A stretch of 64,000 nt of DNA from Microbacterium enclense (GTDB taxonomy: Bacteria; Actinomycetota; Actinomycetes; Actinomycetales; Microbacteriaceae): positions 31,788 to 95,787 of the forward strand of contig NZ_RBZY01000001.1 in assembly GCF_004022425.1 (NCBI RefSeq), read 5' to 3'. Under the pieces are notes generated by a model, which did not search any database, was not told the origin of the DNA, and saw only the letters and a program-made list of their open reading frames with translations. The translations under genes were made by a program, and so were the position numbers. Shown piece after piece: positions 16,831-25,641 of the stretch (its first letter is position 1; each line of letters opens with the position of its first letter).

Positions 16831-17730
16831 ATGACCGATCGCGACCAGTTCACCTTCGACAACCCCGTCACGCGCTACTCCCGCGTGGAACCGCCTGTGC
16901 AGCACCAGCCGGAACCCGGCGTGCAGGCCGACATGACACCGGTGCCCGACCTGGGCGAGAAGACCTACCGCGGACTCGGTCGCCTCACCGGCCGCAAGGC
17001 CCTCATCACGGGCGGCGATTCGGGAATCGGCGGAGCGGTGGCGATCGCCTTCGCCCGCGAGGGGGCCGACGTGGTCATCGTGCATCTCCCCGCCGAGCAG
17101 CGCGACGCCGATCACGTGCTGGAGCAGATCCGGGATGCCGGCCGCACCGGCGTCTCGATCGCGACCGACATCACCGACCCCGGCGCGTGCCGCGCCCTCG
17201 TCGCGGAGGCGGTCGAGGCGCTCGGCGGCCTGGACATCGTGGTGAACAACGCCGGCAAGCAGGTGATGGTCGAGAAGGTCGACGACCTGTCTGACGAGCA
17301 GTTCGAACTGACCTTCCGCACCAACGTGTTCGCGCCGTTCTGGATCACGAAGGCCGCTCTCCCGCACCTCCCCGAGGGCGCCGCGATCATCAACACCGCC
17401 TCGCTCGAGGCGTACGTCCCCGCCCCCGACCGGCTGGACTACGCCGCGACGAAGGCCGCGATCAACAACCTGTCCAAGGGACTCGCCCAGCAGCTCGCGT
17501 CGCGCGGCATCCGGGTCAACGTCGTCGCGCCGGGGCCGACGTGGTCGGCGCTGCAGGTGAGCCAGGGCGTCTCGGACGAGCAGATGGAGCAGTTCGACGA
17601 CGAGAGCACCCACCAGCGTGCGGGGCAGCCGGCGGAAATCGCACCGGCGTTCGTGTTCCTCGCCTCGGCGGAGGCCAGCTACGTCTCGGGCGAGACCCTG
17701 AACGTCAACGGCGGCATGGTCACGCCGTAG
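16831..17730 (+). CDS. SDR-family oxidoreductase (YghA/GSP39-like)
   Basis: A 299-residue classical short-chain dehydrogenase with an N-terminal extension of about 50 residues, typical of the stress-linked YghA/YhdF group. GGDSGIGGA binds the nucleotide, NNAGKQ and the Tyr204-Lys208 pair (DYAATKAA) form the active site, and NVNGGMVTP ends the chain. Family members reduce small aldehydes and quinones, but the natural substrate is unknown. ATG 16831 matches relatives; GTG 16813 is possible. Confidence 0.9.
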   Translation: MTDRDQFTFDNPVTRYSRVEPPVQHQPEPGVQADMTPVPDLGEKTYRGLGRLTGRKALITGGDSGIGGAVAIAFAREGADVVIVHLPAEQRDADHVLEQIRDAGRTGVSIATDITDPGACRALVAEAVEALGGLDIVVNNAGKQVMVEKVDDLSDEQFELTFRTNVFAPFWITKAALPHLPEGAAIINTASLEAYVPAPDRLDYAATKAAINNLSKGLAQQLASRGIRVNVVAPGPTWSALQVSQGVSDEQMEQFDDESTHQRAGQPAEIAPAFVFLASAEASYVSGETLNVNGGMVTP

Positions 17731-18020
17731 CGCCGTCGCGCGGCATCCGCGGGGACACCGTCGTGTGGCATCCGCCGTCCGGCACGACTCCGGCGGATGC
17801 CGCACGCCCACGCCCCGCGAACGCAGCACCGCGCGATCTGCCGGAGTTGTGTCCGGGCTGACCCAACCGCACAACTCCGGCGGATGCCGCGTTGCACACC
17901 CGCGACCGGGCTGCGCTGCCCGAACTGCAGGAGTTGTGCCCGGCCCGGTGCCGTCTTGCGCAAAACGTCTCGGGGCGCAAGCGGCCCATCGCCGCCACCC
18001 GGGTGAGGGAGCGTGAGGGG
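17731..18020. repeat. Intergenic stretch with several GGAGTTGTG/CACAACTCC repeats
   Basis: This 290-base gap has no convincing gene. It contains three related units around GGAGTTGTG: an inverted pair at 17841-17851 and 17870-17880 (CCGGAGTTGTG/CACAACTCCGG) and a third copy at about 17929-17942. An upstream degenerate copy (CCGGCACGACTCCGGCGG, from about 17773) is also present, and GGCGGATGCCGC appears twice. A further unit lies at the window start. It looks like an accumulation of palindromic intergenic repeats. Confidence 0.55.
17841..17880. repeat. Inverted repeat, family D
   Basis: Eleven-base perfect arms separated by 18 bases, the best-preserved pair of the repeat cluster between the SDR gene and the hydrolase fusion. 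Confidence 0.6.
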
Positions 18021-19400
18021 ATGCCGAGCCCGAACGCCATCCCGACCCTGTACGTGCTGCACGCCCTGGGGGCGAGCGCCGGGTCGTTCCGACGGCTCGG
18101 CGACGCGCTCGCCGGGCAGGTGGACGTGCAGGGGATCGACCTGCCGGGCTTCGGCTCCGAGACCACCGCATCGGACACGTCGCTGGAGGCCACGGTCGCG
18201 CACGTCATCGGCATCCTGAACGAGAAGGCGCGGGGTCGCTGGATCCTGGGCGGTCACAGCATGGGCGGCAAGATCGCGGGGCTCGTCGCGGCGAAGGTCC
18301 TGGGCGGCGAGGCCCCCCTGACCGGGCTCGCCGGGATGGTGCTGCTGGCGCCCTCGCCACCGCGTCCCGAACCGATGGACGAGGAGCGGCGCGCGCTCAT
18401 GCTCTCGTGGGTCGAGGGCGGAGCCATCACGGAGCCGGATGCCGACACCTTCATCGACCAGAACACGGCGCGGCCCCTCGACCCCGGCGCGCAGAGCCTC
18501 GCGCTCACCGACCTCCGCCGCACGTCCCCGACGGCGTGGCGCGCGTGGCTCGAGGATGGGAGCCGGGTCGACGCACGCGCCGAGGTGGGCACGCTCGACC
18601 TGCCGGTGCTCGTGCTCGCGGGCGACGACGATGCCGACCTCGGTGCCGCCGCGCAGCCCGGATTGCTCGCCGACGTGTACCCGCGCGCACGGTTCCACAG
18701 CCTCGCCGATACCGGACACATGATCCCGCTCGAGCGCCCGGCCGAGGCCGCGGAGGTCATCGCCGCGTTCGTCGCCGACGAGGTGCTCGCCGGTCCCGTC
18801 GTGCCCGAGGACTGGGCTCGGCTCATCGCCGGCGACCGGGTGGACGACCGGGTCCGTGGCATCCTGAACCGCCGGGCGGTGCCCGACGACCGCGGATACG
18901 CGCCGCGCGTGCTCGACCTCGCGCAGCTCACGCTCCTTCGCGAGATCGCCGCCGTCGTCGTGCCGCAGGACGGCCCCGCGATCGACGTCGCCGCGCGCGT
19001 CGACGCGCAGTTGGCCCGTGGCGAGGGCGACGGATGGCGTCCCGAGGGCCTGCCGCCGGACCCCGAGGCGTACCGCCGCGGGCTCGACACGCTGGCGCCC
19101 GCGTGGCCCACGGATCCCGTCGAACGCGAAGCGGTGCTGGGTGCGGCGATCGAGGGGCGCGGCCCCGCCGGCGGCCGCTTGGACGTCGACCTCCTCGCCG
19201 CCTGGCTCGAAGACGCCCGCGTCGACCTCGTGCGGCAGTGGCTCGCGCACCCGGCGAGCATGGCGCGCACCGGGTTCGACGGCTTCGCCACGGGCGGCCG
19301 CGCGCCGATCCGAGGCTACGTCGAGGTGACCCTCGGGCGGCGCGAGGACTGGGAGCCCGCCGACGTCGGCGGCACGATCGCGACGGGAGACGCCGCATGA
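18021..19400 (+). CDS. Alpha/beta hydrolase fused to gluconate 2-dehydrogenase subunit 3-like domain
   Basis: A 459-residue two-domain protein. Residues about 8-270 are an alpha/beta hydrolase with nucleophile Ser80 (GHSMGG), an Asp in VLAGDDDADLG and a His in DTGHMIPLE. Residues about 300-455 resemble the small subunit (subunit 3) of FAD-dependent gluconate/sugar dehydrogenases (LREIAAVVVPQDGP, then an all-helical region). Its ATGA overlap with the GMC oxidoreductase gene supports pairing of that C-terminal domain with the oxidoreductase. ATG 18021 is preceded by GAGGG. No Tat signal is visible, unlike many small subunits. Confidence 0.75.
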   Translation: MPSPNAIPTLYVLHALGASAGSFRRLGDALAGQVDVQGIDLPGFGSETTASDTSLEATVAHVIGILNEKARGRWILGGHSMGGKIAGLVAAKVLGGEAPLTGLAGMVLLAPSPPRPEPMDEERRALMLSWVEGGAITEPDADTFIDQNTARPLDPGAQSLALTDLRRTSPTAWRAWLEDGSRVDARAEVGTLDLPVLVLAGDDDADLGAAAQPGLLADVYPRARFHSLADTGHMIPLERPAEAAEVIAAFVADEVLAGPVVPEDWARLIAGDRVDDRVRGILNRRAVPDDRGYAPRVLDLAQLTLLREIAAVVVPQDGPAIDVAARVDAQLARGEGDGWRPEGLPPDPEAYRRGLDTLAPAWPTDPVEREAVLGAAIEGRGPAGGRLDVDLLAAWLEDARVDLVRQWLAHPASMARTGFDGFATGGRAPIRGYVEVTLGRREDWEPADVGGTIATGDAA

Positions 19401-20944
19401 ACCTCGACGGCATGCGCATGCACGGGACCGACGACATCGTCGACGTCGTCGTGGTCGGGACCGGAGCCGGCGGAGCCCCCCTGACGGCCGAGCTCGCGCG
19501 CCGCGGGCTGACGGTCGTGGCCCTCGAAGCCGGCCGGAACTTCGCCCTCGACGACCTCACCCCCGACGAGACCGAGGCCGTCGAGATCAACTGGATGTCC
19601 GAGCGGCTGAGCGGCGGGACGGATGCCACCGCCTTCGGCCCTAACAACAGCGGCCGCGGCGTGGGCGGATCGACCCTGCACTGGGGCGCGTTCACGCCAC
19701 GGCCCGACGCCCGCGACCTGCGGCTGCGCACCGAGACCGGCGAGGGCCGCGACTGGCCGCTCGACCCCGCCGAGCTGCTGTCGTACGTCGCGCGCGTCGA
19801 GGGCGACATCGGCGTTTCGGGCCAGACGCCGTACCCGTGGGATCCCGACCGCGCATACGCCTACGGCCCGGCGGCACGCAATGCGCCCGCGACCCTCGTC
19901 GCGCGCGGGTGCGAGGCGCTCGGCATCCGGTGGGCCGACGCTCCGGCCGCGGTGCTCACCCGCGCCCGCCTGCAGGACCATCACGGCGAACGCCGCGCGT
20001 GCGTCAACTGCGGTGCGTGCCACCAGGGGTGCCGGGTGGATGCCAAGGCCACCACCGCCAACACCTATCTCCCGGTCGCCGTGGCCCACGGCGCGGAGAT
20101 CCGCACCGGCGCGATGGTGCACGACATCGAGCTGGATGCGCGCGGACACGTCGCCGCGGTCGTGTACCGGCAGGACGGCGTCGACGTGCGCCAGCGGTGC
20201 CGGTCGCTCGTCCTCGCGGGAGGCGGCGTGGAGACGCCGCGCCTGCTGCTACACACCGGTGTCGCGAACGGCAGCGGGCAGGTGGGCCGCAACTTCCTGG
20301 CCCACGGCGCGACGCAGGTGTGGGGGCGCTTCGACGAGCCGGTGCGCGGGCACCGCGGCTACCCGTCGTCGCTCATCACCGAGGACATGCTGCGGCCCGA
20401 CGACGCCGACTTCGCCGGCGGCTACCTCGTGCAGAGCCTCGGCGTGATGCCGCTCACCTTCGCCACGACCCTCGCCCGCGGCGGCGGGCTGTGGGGACGC
20501 GAGCTCATGCAGCGTCTCGACCAGGCGCAGCACATGGCGGGCATCGGCATCAACGGCGACTGCCTGCCGTCGGACGGCAACCGGCTGGAGCTCTCCGACG
20601 AGACCGACGAGTTCGGCATCCCGCGTGCCCGGGTGACCTTCACCGCGGGGCCGAACGAGAAGGCCATGACCGCGCACGCCACCGCATTCCTCTTGCGGGT
20701 GATGGAGGCGGCCGGCGCGCGCGAGACGCTCGTGCTCGCGCGGAGCGCCCACACGATCGGCACGGCCCGGATGTCGAGCGACCCCGCCGACGGCGTGGTC
20801 GACGGCGACGGCCGCTCGCACGAGATCCCGAACCTGTGGATCTGCGACAACAGCGTCTTCCCCTCGGCGCTGGCCGCGAACCCCGCGCTGACGATCATGG
20901 CGCTGTCGCTGCGCACCGCGGACCGGTTCCTGGCGGCCGCGTAA
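19397..20944 (+). CDS. GMC-family FAD oxidoreductase (sugar/alcohol dehydrogenase large subunit)
   Basis: A 515-residue glucose-methanol-choline oxidoreductase. GTGAGG near residue 21 binds FAD; VGGSTLHWGAF and the C-terminal NSVFPSALAANPALTIMAL complete the fold. A four-cysteine motif, CVNCGACHQGC (about residues 203-213), resembles the iron-sulfur-binding or structural cysteines of FAD-dependent sugar dehydrogenases. It overlaps the hydrolase-subunit-3 fusion by four bases, so the two products probably form a complex oxidising a sugar or sterol-like alcohol. There is no signal peptide. Confidence 0.85.
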   Translation: MNLDGMRMHGTDDIVDVVVVGTGAGGAPLTAELARRGLTVVALEAGRNFALDDLTPDETEAVEINWMSERLSGGTDATAFGPNNSGRGVGGSTLHWGAFTPRPDARDLRLRTETGEGRDWPLDPAELLSYVARVEGDIGVSGQTPYPWDPDRAYAYGPAARNAPATLVARGCEALGIRWADAPAAVLTRARLQDHHGERRACVNCGACHQGCRVDAKATTANTYLPVAVAHGAEIRTGAMVHDIELDARGHVAAVVYRQDGVDVRQRCRSLVLAGGGVETPRLLLHTGVANGSGQVGRNFLAHGATQVWGRFDEPVRGHRGYPSSLITEDMLRPDDADFAGGYLVQSLGVMPLTFATTLARGGGLWGRELMQRLDQAQHMAGIGINGDCLPSDGNRLELSDETDEFGIPRARVTFTAGPNEKAMTAHATAFLLRVMEAAGARETLVLARSAHTIGTARMSSDPADGVVDGDGRSHEIPNLWICDNSVFPSALAANPALTIMALSLRTADRFLAAA

Positions 20945-20987
20945 CGCCCTGCCTCGCCCCGCCGGCCGCCCCGCCCAGCCGCCGAAA

Positions 20988-21055
20988 GCACACGTTCGGG
21001 TCGAACACACACGCGGGCGCCGTCCCGAAGGTGTGCGCTCGACCCGAACGTGTGC
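20988..21055. repeat. Long inverted repeat, family C
   Basis: Perfect 17-base arms (20988-21004 and 21039-21055; core CACACGTTCGGGTCGA) have further partly complementary CACAC/GTGTG bases inside. It lies between two co-directional genes, after the GMC gene. Confidence 0.7.
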
Positions 21056-21085
21056 GCTGGCGCGGGCCGAGAGCGCGCGACAGGG

Positions 21086-21091
21086 GAGAAT
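21086..21091 (+). promoter_or_regulatory. -10-like GAGAAT before the LysR stub
   Basis: GAGAAT ends seven bases before ATG 21099. The same hexamer precedes the ABC-F start at 23184, also six to seven bases away. Confidence 0.35.
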
Positions 21092-21098
21092 GGATGCC

Positions 21099-21443
21099 AT
21101 GAAGCTCGCGCACCTCGTCCGGTTCGCCGCCCTCGCGGAGGAGCTGCACTTCCCGCGCGCGGCTGAGAAGCTCGGCATCCCCCTCGCGTCGCTGTACACC
21201 ACGATCGACAAGCTCGAGGAGGAAGTCGGACAGCCGCTCGTGTCGCGCACCCCGCCGACGGCGCTGACACCGGCGGGTGTCCTGCTCCTCGATGAGGCCC
21301 ACGCGCGCATCGCCGACGCCCCTCCGCAGATGACCGCGGCCCCGAAGGCTCAGGGCGGGAAGGCCAAGGCATCCAAGGGAACCGGTCGGGCGCCGATCGT
21401 CAAGGGCCAGCCCAAGCCGTACAAGAAGCGCCAGGGGCGCTGA
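21099..21443 (+). CDS. LysR-type HTH-only protein with basic tail
   Basis: A 114-residue protein. Residues 1-70 are a LysR winged helix-turn-helix (LVRFAALAEELHFPRAAEKL, then LASLYTTIDKLEEEVG, then LTPAGVLLLDEA). The effector domain of full LysR regulators (about 200 residues) is absent. It is replaced by a lysine/proline-rich tail that ends KPYKKRQGR. The tail reads cleanly and keeps coding-like composition, so this may be a real small nucleoid- or DNA-binding protein and not a truncation. ATG 21090 is an alternative start. Confidence 0.75.
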   Translation: MKLAHLVRFAALAEELHFPRAAEKLGIPLASLYTTIDKLEEEVGQPLVSRTPPTALTPAGVLLLDEAHARIADAPPQMTAAPKAQGGKAKASKGTGRAPIVKGQPKPYKKRQGR

Positions 21444-21461
21444 CCGCATCGACCCCGCACC

Positions 21462-21528
21462 GATAAACGCTCTTCGTCCCCAGAAACGCCGCGGCGCAGG
21501 GTGTCTCGCGAGGCACAGCGTTTATCGC
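21462..21528. terminator. Inverted repeat between convergent genes, family B-related
   Basis: CGATAAACGCT (21462-21472) and AGCGTTTATCG (21518-21528) are exact complements separated by 45 bases. The GATAAACG core is shared with 23234-23302. It lies between the LysR stub and the ABC-F gene, which converge. Confidence 0.6.
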
Positions 21529-21543
21529 GGCCCCCACCCCGCG

Positions 21544-23184
21544 CTACCGCTCCTCGACCCGCCCGGCGTCGACGCGCCAGTGGCGGTCGGTCTGGACGGC
21601 ATCCAGCATCCGGCGGTCGTGCGTGACGAGCAGCAGCGTGCCGGTGTAGGACTCCAGCGCCTGTTCCAACTGCTCGATCGCGGGCAGGTCGAGGTGGTTC
21701 GTCGGCTCGTCGAGCACCAGAACGTTGACGCCGCGGGCCTGCAGCAACGCCAGTCCGGCGCGCGTGCGCTCGCCCGGTGACAGCCCGTCGACGGGGCGCG
21801 TGACGTGGTCGGCCTTGAGGCCGAACTTCGCCAGCAGCGTGCGCACGTCCGCCGCGGTCATCTCCGGCACGAGCGCCTCGAACGTCTCGGCGAGCGGCCG
21901 CGCCCCGACCAGCAACGACCGGGCCTGGTCGATCTCGCCGATCGCGACGCTGGACCCGAGGGAGGCCGACCCCTCATCGGGCGTCTGACGGCCCAGGATG
22001 CCACGGAGCAGCGTCGTCTTCCCGGCACCGTTCGGGCCGGTGATGCCGATCCGCTCGCCGGCGTTCACCTGCAGAGAGACCGGCCCGAGCGTGAACGCCC
22101 CCTGCCGAAACACCGCACCCGACAGCGTGGAGACGACGGAGCTCGACCGCGGGGCGGAGCCGATCGTGAACTCGAGCTTCCACTCCTTGCGCGGCTCCTC
22201 GACCTCGTCGAGCCGCGCGATGCGGCTCTCCATCTGCCGGACCTTCTGCGCCTGCTTCTCGCTCGACTCCATGGAGGCCTTGCGGCGGATCTTGTCGTTG
22301 TCCGGCGACTTCTTCATCGCGTTGCGCACGCCCTGGCTCGACCACTCGCGCTGGGTCCGCGCGCGGGCGACGAGGTCGGCCTTGGTGTCGGCGAACTCCT
22401 CGTACTTCTCGCGGGCCTGGCGCCGCACGGTCGCCCGCTCCTCGAGGTACGCGTCGTAGCCTCCGCCGTAGAGGCGGTGGGAGTTCTGGGCGAGGTCGAG
22501 TTCGAGGACACGGGTCACCGACCGCGCGAGGAACTCCCGGTCGTGACTCACGAGCACGACCCCGCCGCGGAGGCCGGCGACGAAGGATTCCAGGCGCTCG
22601 AGGCCGTCGAGGTCGAGGTCGTTCGTGGGCTCGTCGAGCAGCGCGATGTCGAAGCGCGACAGCAGGAGCGCCGCGAGGCCCACGCGTGCCGCCTGTCCGC
22701 CCGAGAGTCCCGTCATGAGGGCGTCGGGGCCCAGGTCCAGGCCCAGGTCGGCGAGGACCACCGGCATCCGCTCGTCGAGGTCGGCCGCACCGCTGGCGAG
22801 CCAGCGCTCCAGGGCCGTGGCGTAGGCATCGTCTGCTCCCACGGCGGTGGGGTCGCTGAGGGCGGCGGCCGTGGCATCCATCTCTCTCGTCGCCTCGGCG
22901 CAGCCGGTGCGCCGAGCGATGTACTGCGCGACGGTCTCGCCGCCGACCCGCTCGTGCTCCTGCGGCAGCCAGCCCACGAACGCGTCGGCCGGGGCGAGCG
23001 CGATCGTGCCCGCGAGCGGCTCGTCGACACCCGCGAGAAGCCGCAGCAGCGTCGACTTGCCGGCGCCGTTCGCACCGACGACGCCGATGACGTCCCCCGG
23101 CGCGACGGTGAGGTCGACGGCCTCGAACAGCGTGCGGTGGCCGTAGCCCCCGGCGAGTCCCTGGGCGACGAGCGTGGCGGTCAT
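21544..23184 (-). CDS. ABC-F family ATPase
   Basis: A 546-residue soluble protein with two ATP-binding cassettes and no membrane segment. Walker A motifs GANGAGKST and GPNGAGKTT, signatures LSGGQAARVG and LSPGERTRAG, and Walker B sequences ending in DEPTNDLD and DEPTNHLD are all intact. A charged inter-cassette linker (about residues 235-330) is the part that enters the ribosomal E site in known ABC-F proteins. It acts either as a translation factor or as ribosome protection against antibiotics; sequence alone does not decide. ATG 23184 follows GAGAAT by six bases, suggesting a leaderless start. Confidence 0.92.
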   Translation of the reverse strand: MTATLVAQGLAGGYGHRTLFEAVDLTVAPGDVIGVVGANGAGKSTLLRLLAGVDEPLAGTIALAPADAFVGWLPQEHERVGGETVAQYIARRTGCAEATREMDATAAALSDPTAVGADDAYATALERWLASGAADLDERMPVVLADLGLDLGPDALMTGLSGGQAARVGLAALLLSRFDIALLDEPTNDLDLDGLERLESFVAGLRGGVVLVSHDREFLARSVTRVLELDLAQNSHRLYGGGYDAYLEERATVRRQAREKYEEFADTKADLVARARTQREWSSQGVRNAMKKSPDNDKIRRKASMESSEKQAQKVRQMESRIARLDEVEEPRKEWKLEFTIGSAPRSSSVVSTLSGAVFRQGAFTLGPVSLQVNAGERIGITGPNGAGKTTLLRGILGRQTPDEGSASLGSSVAIGEIDQARSLLVGARPLAETFEALVPEMTAADVRTLLAKFGLKADHVTRPVDGLSPGERTRAGLALLQARGVNVLVLDEPTNHLDLPAIEQLEQALESYTGTLLLVTHDRRMLDAVQTDRHWRVDAGRVEER

Positions 23185-23190
23185 CCCCCG

Positions 23191-23196
23191 ATTCTC
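23191..23196 (-). promoter_or_regulatory. -10-like GAGAAT for leaderless ABC-F mRNA
   Basis: Minus-strand GAGAAT ends six bases before ATG 23184. A GGGAG just upstream is too far from the start for a normal Shine-Dalgarno. Confidence 0.35.
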
Positions 23197-23233
23197 CCAG
23201 GGCTCCGTCGTCCGGCGCTGCCGCGGCCCGTCA

Positions 23234-23302
23234 CCGATAAACGCGATCCCTCTCGAAACACGCGGTGCCACGGCGTTTCTCGTAACGGATCGCGTTTATC
23301 GG
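23234..23302. repeat. Long inverted repeat, family B (long form)
   Basis: Perfect 16-base arms (23234-23249, 23287-23302; core GATAAACGCGATCC). Within the 37-base centre, a second small stem (CGAAAC with GTTTC) is visible. It lies between the glycosyltransferase end and the ABC-F start, both minus strand, so it may terminate the glycosyltransferase transcript. Confidence 0.7.
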
Positions 23303-23319
23303 ACCGGCTGGACACCGCG

Positions 23320-25641
23320 TCACACGAAGCGGTCGCGCCCGCCCCAGCCGCCCACCCACGCTTCGAGGTGCGGCTCGTCGCGGAGGACGTGAACACCGGA
23401 TGCCACGATCTCGCCGGTCTCGAACCCGCCCTCGACGCCCCACCGCTCGGCGCGGCGACGGGCCCGACGGGCGACGGCGGTGCCCAGGGGCGTCCCGTCG
23501 GCGGCCCTGACCCGCAGCCGCCCCTCCGCGCCCTGGCCGAGGGCCGCAAGGCGGGTGGCCAAGGGCTCGGCATCCCCCACCAGCACCGGCCGGTCCACTC
23601 GCCACACCACCCGTGCGTCGGGGATCTCCCCCGACCGCACGCGCGGATCCGCGGCGAGCGCGGCCGCAGACGGGGGCGCATCGAGGACGACGAGCGCCCG
23701 CGGGAACGCCGCGAGCACGGCATCCACGCAGAGGAAGACGGCGCCCTCGGGATGTTCCCCGGCGAGGTGCACGAGGAGGTCGGGCGTCGCGGGGAGGAGC
23801 CCTCGCCCGGCGGATCCGGTGACGGAGATGTCGGCGGCGAGACGCAGCGTCTGGCGATTGCCCTCGCGGACGCGATCGAGGTCGCGGCCCGACCAGTCGG
23901 GGCCGTCATGCCAGGCGACGGCCTCCGGCACGTGGGCGAGCACCGCCCCCGCCTGCCAGGCGCGGTGCGTCCACTCCCAGTCCTCCCCGCCGTACGCGCT
24001 GAACGTCTCGTCGAAGCCGCCGACGTCGGCGAAGAACGCACGGGAGCACGCCATGACCGCCCCGATGACGAACCGGTAGGACCGGTCGTCGGACTGCAGC
24101 AGGTTCCCGGTGCGGGCGTACTGCTCGCGCAACCACGCCGGCTCGGGCAGTTCGTGGGCCGGCCCCGCCTCGACGATCGGGACGCCGGGGTCGACGTCCG
24201 CGAGGTCGGCGTGCCGACGTCGCCCCACCGTCACGGCCTCGGACAGAAGCGCGGGCAGGCGCGTGAGGGCGCGGACGTACCCGGGTTCAGGGGTCGTATC
24301 GGCATCCAGGAAGCACAGGACGTCGCCCGTGCTCGCCGCCACACCCAGGTTGCGGGCGGCCGCGGCGCGGAATCCACGGTCCTCCTGGCGCACGAGCGTC
24401 ACGCCCTCCGGCACGACCGGCGCCTCGGGAGAGCCGTCGTCGGCGACCACGATCTCGAGGCGGTCGGCCGGGTGATCCTGCTGAGCGAGCGCAGCGAGGG
24501 TGCGGGCGAGCTCCGCGGGCTGGTCGTAGTGCGTGACGATCACGCTCACCCGCGGGGGTTCGGGATCGCGCCCGGCGACGTGGTCCCAGCGGTTCCCGAC
24601 GACCCACCGGGCGTCTGAGTCGCCCGCGGGCGCGGCGGCGGCGGGCGCGGGACCGGCCGCGGCAGCAGGCGCGGGCAGCGCGGCCCACCACGCCAGGTAC
24701 GCGCGGGCGACGTCGGCGGGGCCGACGGGAACGGGATGGATGCCGTGCCAGGTGGCATCCGGATCCTCCGCCGCCGCGCGCACCGCGGCCGCCAACCCCG
24801 ACAGCTCGACGGGCAGCAGGGTGCCGGGCCGGAGCGCGGCCATCTCGTCGACGTACCGATTGCGGAGGGCGAGGGGCCGACGGCCCCACCCGATCCACGA
24901 GGTGAGGGACGCCGACGCCGACACGTGCTGGTGCGCGATCACGGGGACCGACACCGCGCGGGCACGCTCGGCCATCTCGGCGTCGTCGAGCCAGCCGGTC
25001 ACCTCGACGGCGACGCCGGCATCGGCGGCGCGGCGCACGAAGGCGTCGAGGTCCGCGGCGTGACCGTCCGACGCCCGGCCCAGGATCGTCACGCGACCGA
25101 CGCCCGCCGCTGCGGCGGCGGCGAGCGCCTCGTCGTGCCCCTTGCCCGGGTAGAAGTAGCCGAGCACCCCCACGGTGCCGTCGGGTCGGGGACGCGGACC
25201 CGGGGTGAGGGCGGGCACCGGAAGGGGGACGACCTCGACGGGCCCGTCCCACACGCCCTCCTCGGCGAGCAGGGCGCGCTCGTGCGCGCTGTTCACGGCC
25301 ACGGCGTGGGCGGCGCGGGTCACGGCGGCGTAGAACGCGCGGCGGCGGGGGCGGTTTCGCTCCCCGTCCGAGGCCTGGGGCGCGTCATGGAGCGTGACGG
25401 TGAGGGGATGCCGTCGCGCCAGGGTCGCGAGCCGCTCGGTCGCCTCCTCCGGCGAGGCTCCCCACAGGCGTTCGGTCACGTGCACGTGCACGGGCGTCCC
25501 GGCGGCCAGCGCCGGGAGGTCGTCGGACGTCACCACGGCGACCGAGGGGTCGAGGGCGCGCACCTCCTCCGCCACGGCGCGCGCGTAGGCGGCCACGCCG
25601 TGAGGACCCGCGGGCGTCAGCAGGACGGGGTGCACGCTCAC
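23320..25641 (-). CDS. Two-domain glycosyltransferase (GT-B plus GT2)
   Basis: A 773-residue protein combining two transferases. Residues about 1-330 look like a GT4-type GT-B domain (HPVLLTPAGPHGVAAYARAV start, VGVLGYFYPGKGHDEAL donor half). Residues about 362-640 are a GT2 GT-A domain with VSVIVTHYDQP, ADDGS and the metal-binding CFLDADTTP. The C-terminal 110 residues are of unknown role. It probably adds two consecutive sugars to one acceptor. GTG 25641 overlaps the upstream stop (GTGA), so it is coupled to the WcbI gene. Confidence 0.82.
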   Translation of the reverse strand: MSVHPVLLTPAGPHGVAAYARAVAEEVRALDPSVAVVTSDDLPALAAGTPVHVHVTERLWGASPEEATERLATLARRHPLTVTLHDAPQASDGERNRPRRRAFYAAVTRAAHAVAVNSAHERALLAEEGVWDGPVEVVPLPVPALTPGPRPRPDGTVGVLGYFYPGKGHDEALAAAAAAGVGRVTILGRASDGHAADLDAFVRRAADAGVAVEVTGWLDDAEMAERARAVSVPVIAHQHVSASASLTSWIGWGRRPLALRNRYVDEMAALRPGTLLPVELSGLAAAVRAAAEDPDATWHGIHPVPVGPADVARAYLAWWAALPAPAAAAGPAPAAAAPAGDSDARWVVGNRWDHVAGRDPEPPRVSVIVTHYDQPAELARTLAALAQQDHPADRLEIVVADDGSPEAPVVPEGVTLVRQEDRGFRAAAARNLGVAASTGDVLCFLDADTTPEPGYVRALTRLPALLSEAVTVGRRRHADLADVDPGVPIVEAGPAHELPEPAWLREQYARTGNLLQSDDRSYRFVIGAVMACSRAFFADVGGFDETFSAYGGEDWEWTHRAWQAGAVLAHVPEAVAWHDGPDWSGRDLDRVREGNRQTLRLAADISVTGSAGRGLLPATPDLLVHLAGEHPEGAVFLCVDAVLAAFPRALVVLDAPPSAAALAADPRVRSGEIPDARVVWRVDRPVLVGDAEPLATRLAALGQGAEGRLRVRAADGTPLGTAVARRARRRAERWGVEGGFETGEIVASGVHVLRDEPHLEAWVGGWGGRDRFV

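Noticed and set aside
17773-17942. Repeats considered as a CRISPR array
   Set aside because: Units are few, palindromic, unequally spaced and partly degenerate; no cas genes are nearby.
21099-21443. LysR stub considered a pseudogene
   Set aside because: The frame is clean to its stop, with a coherent basic tail and no remains of an effector domain in other frames downstream.
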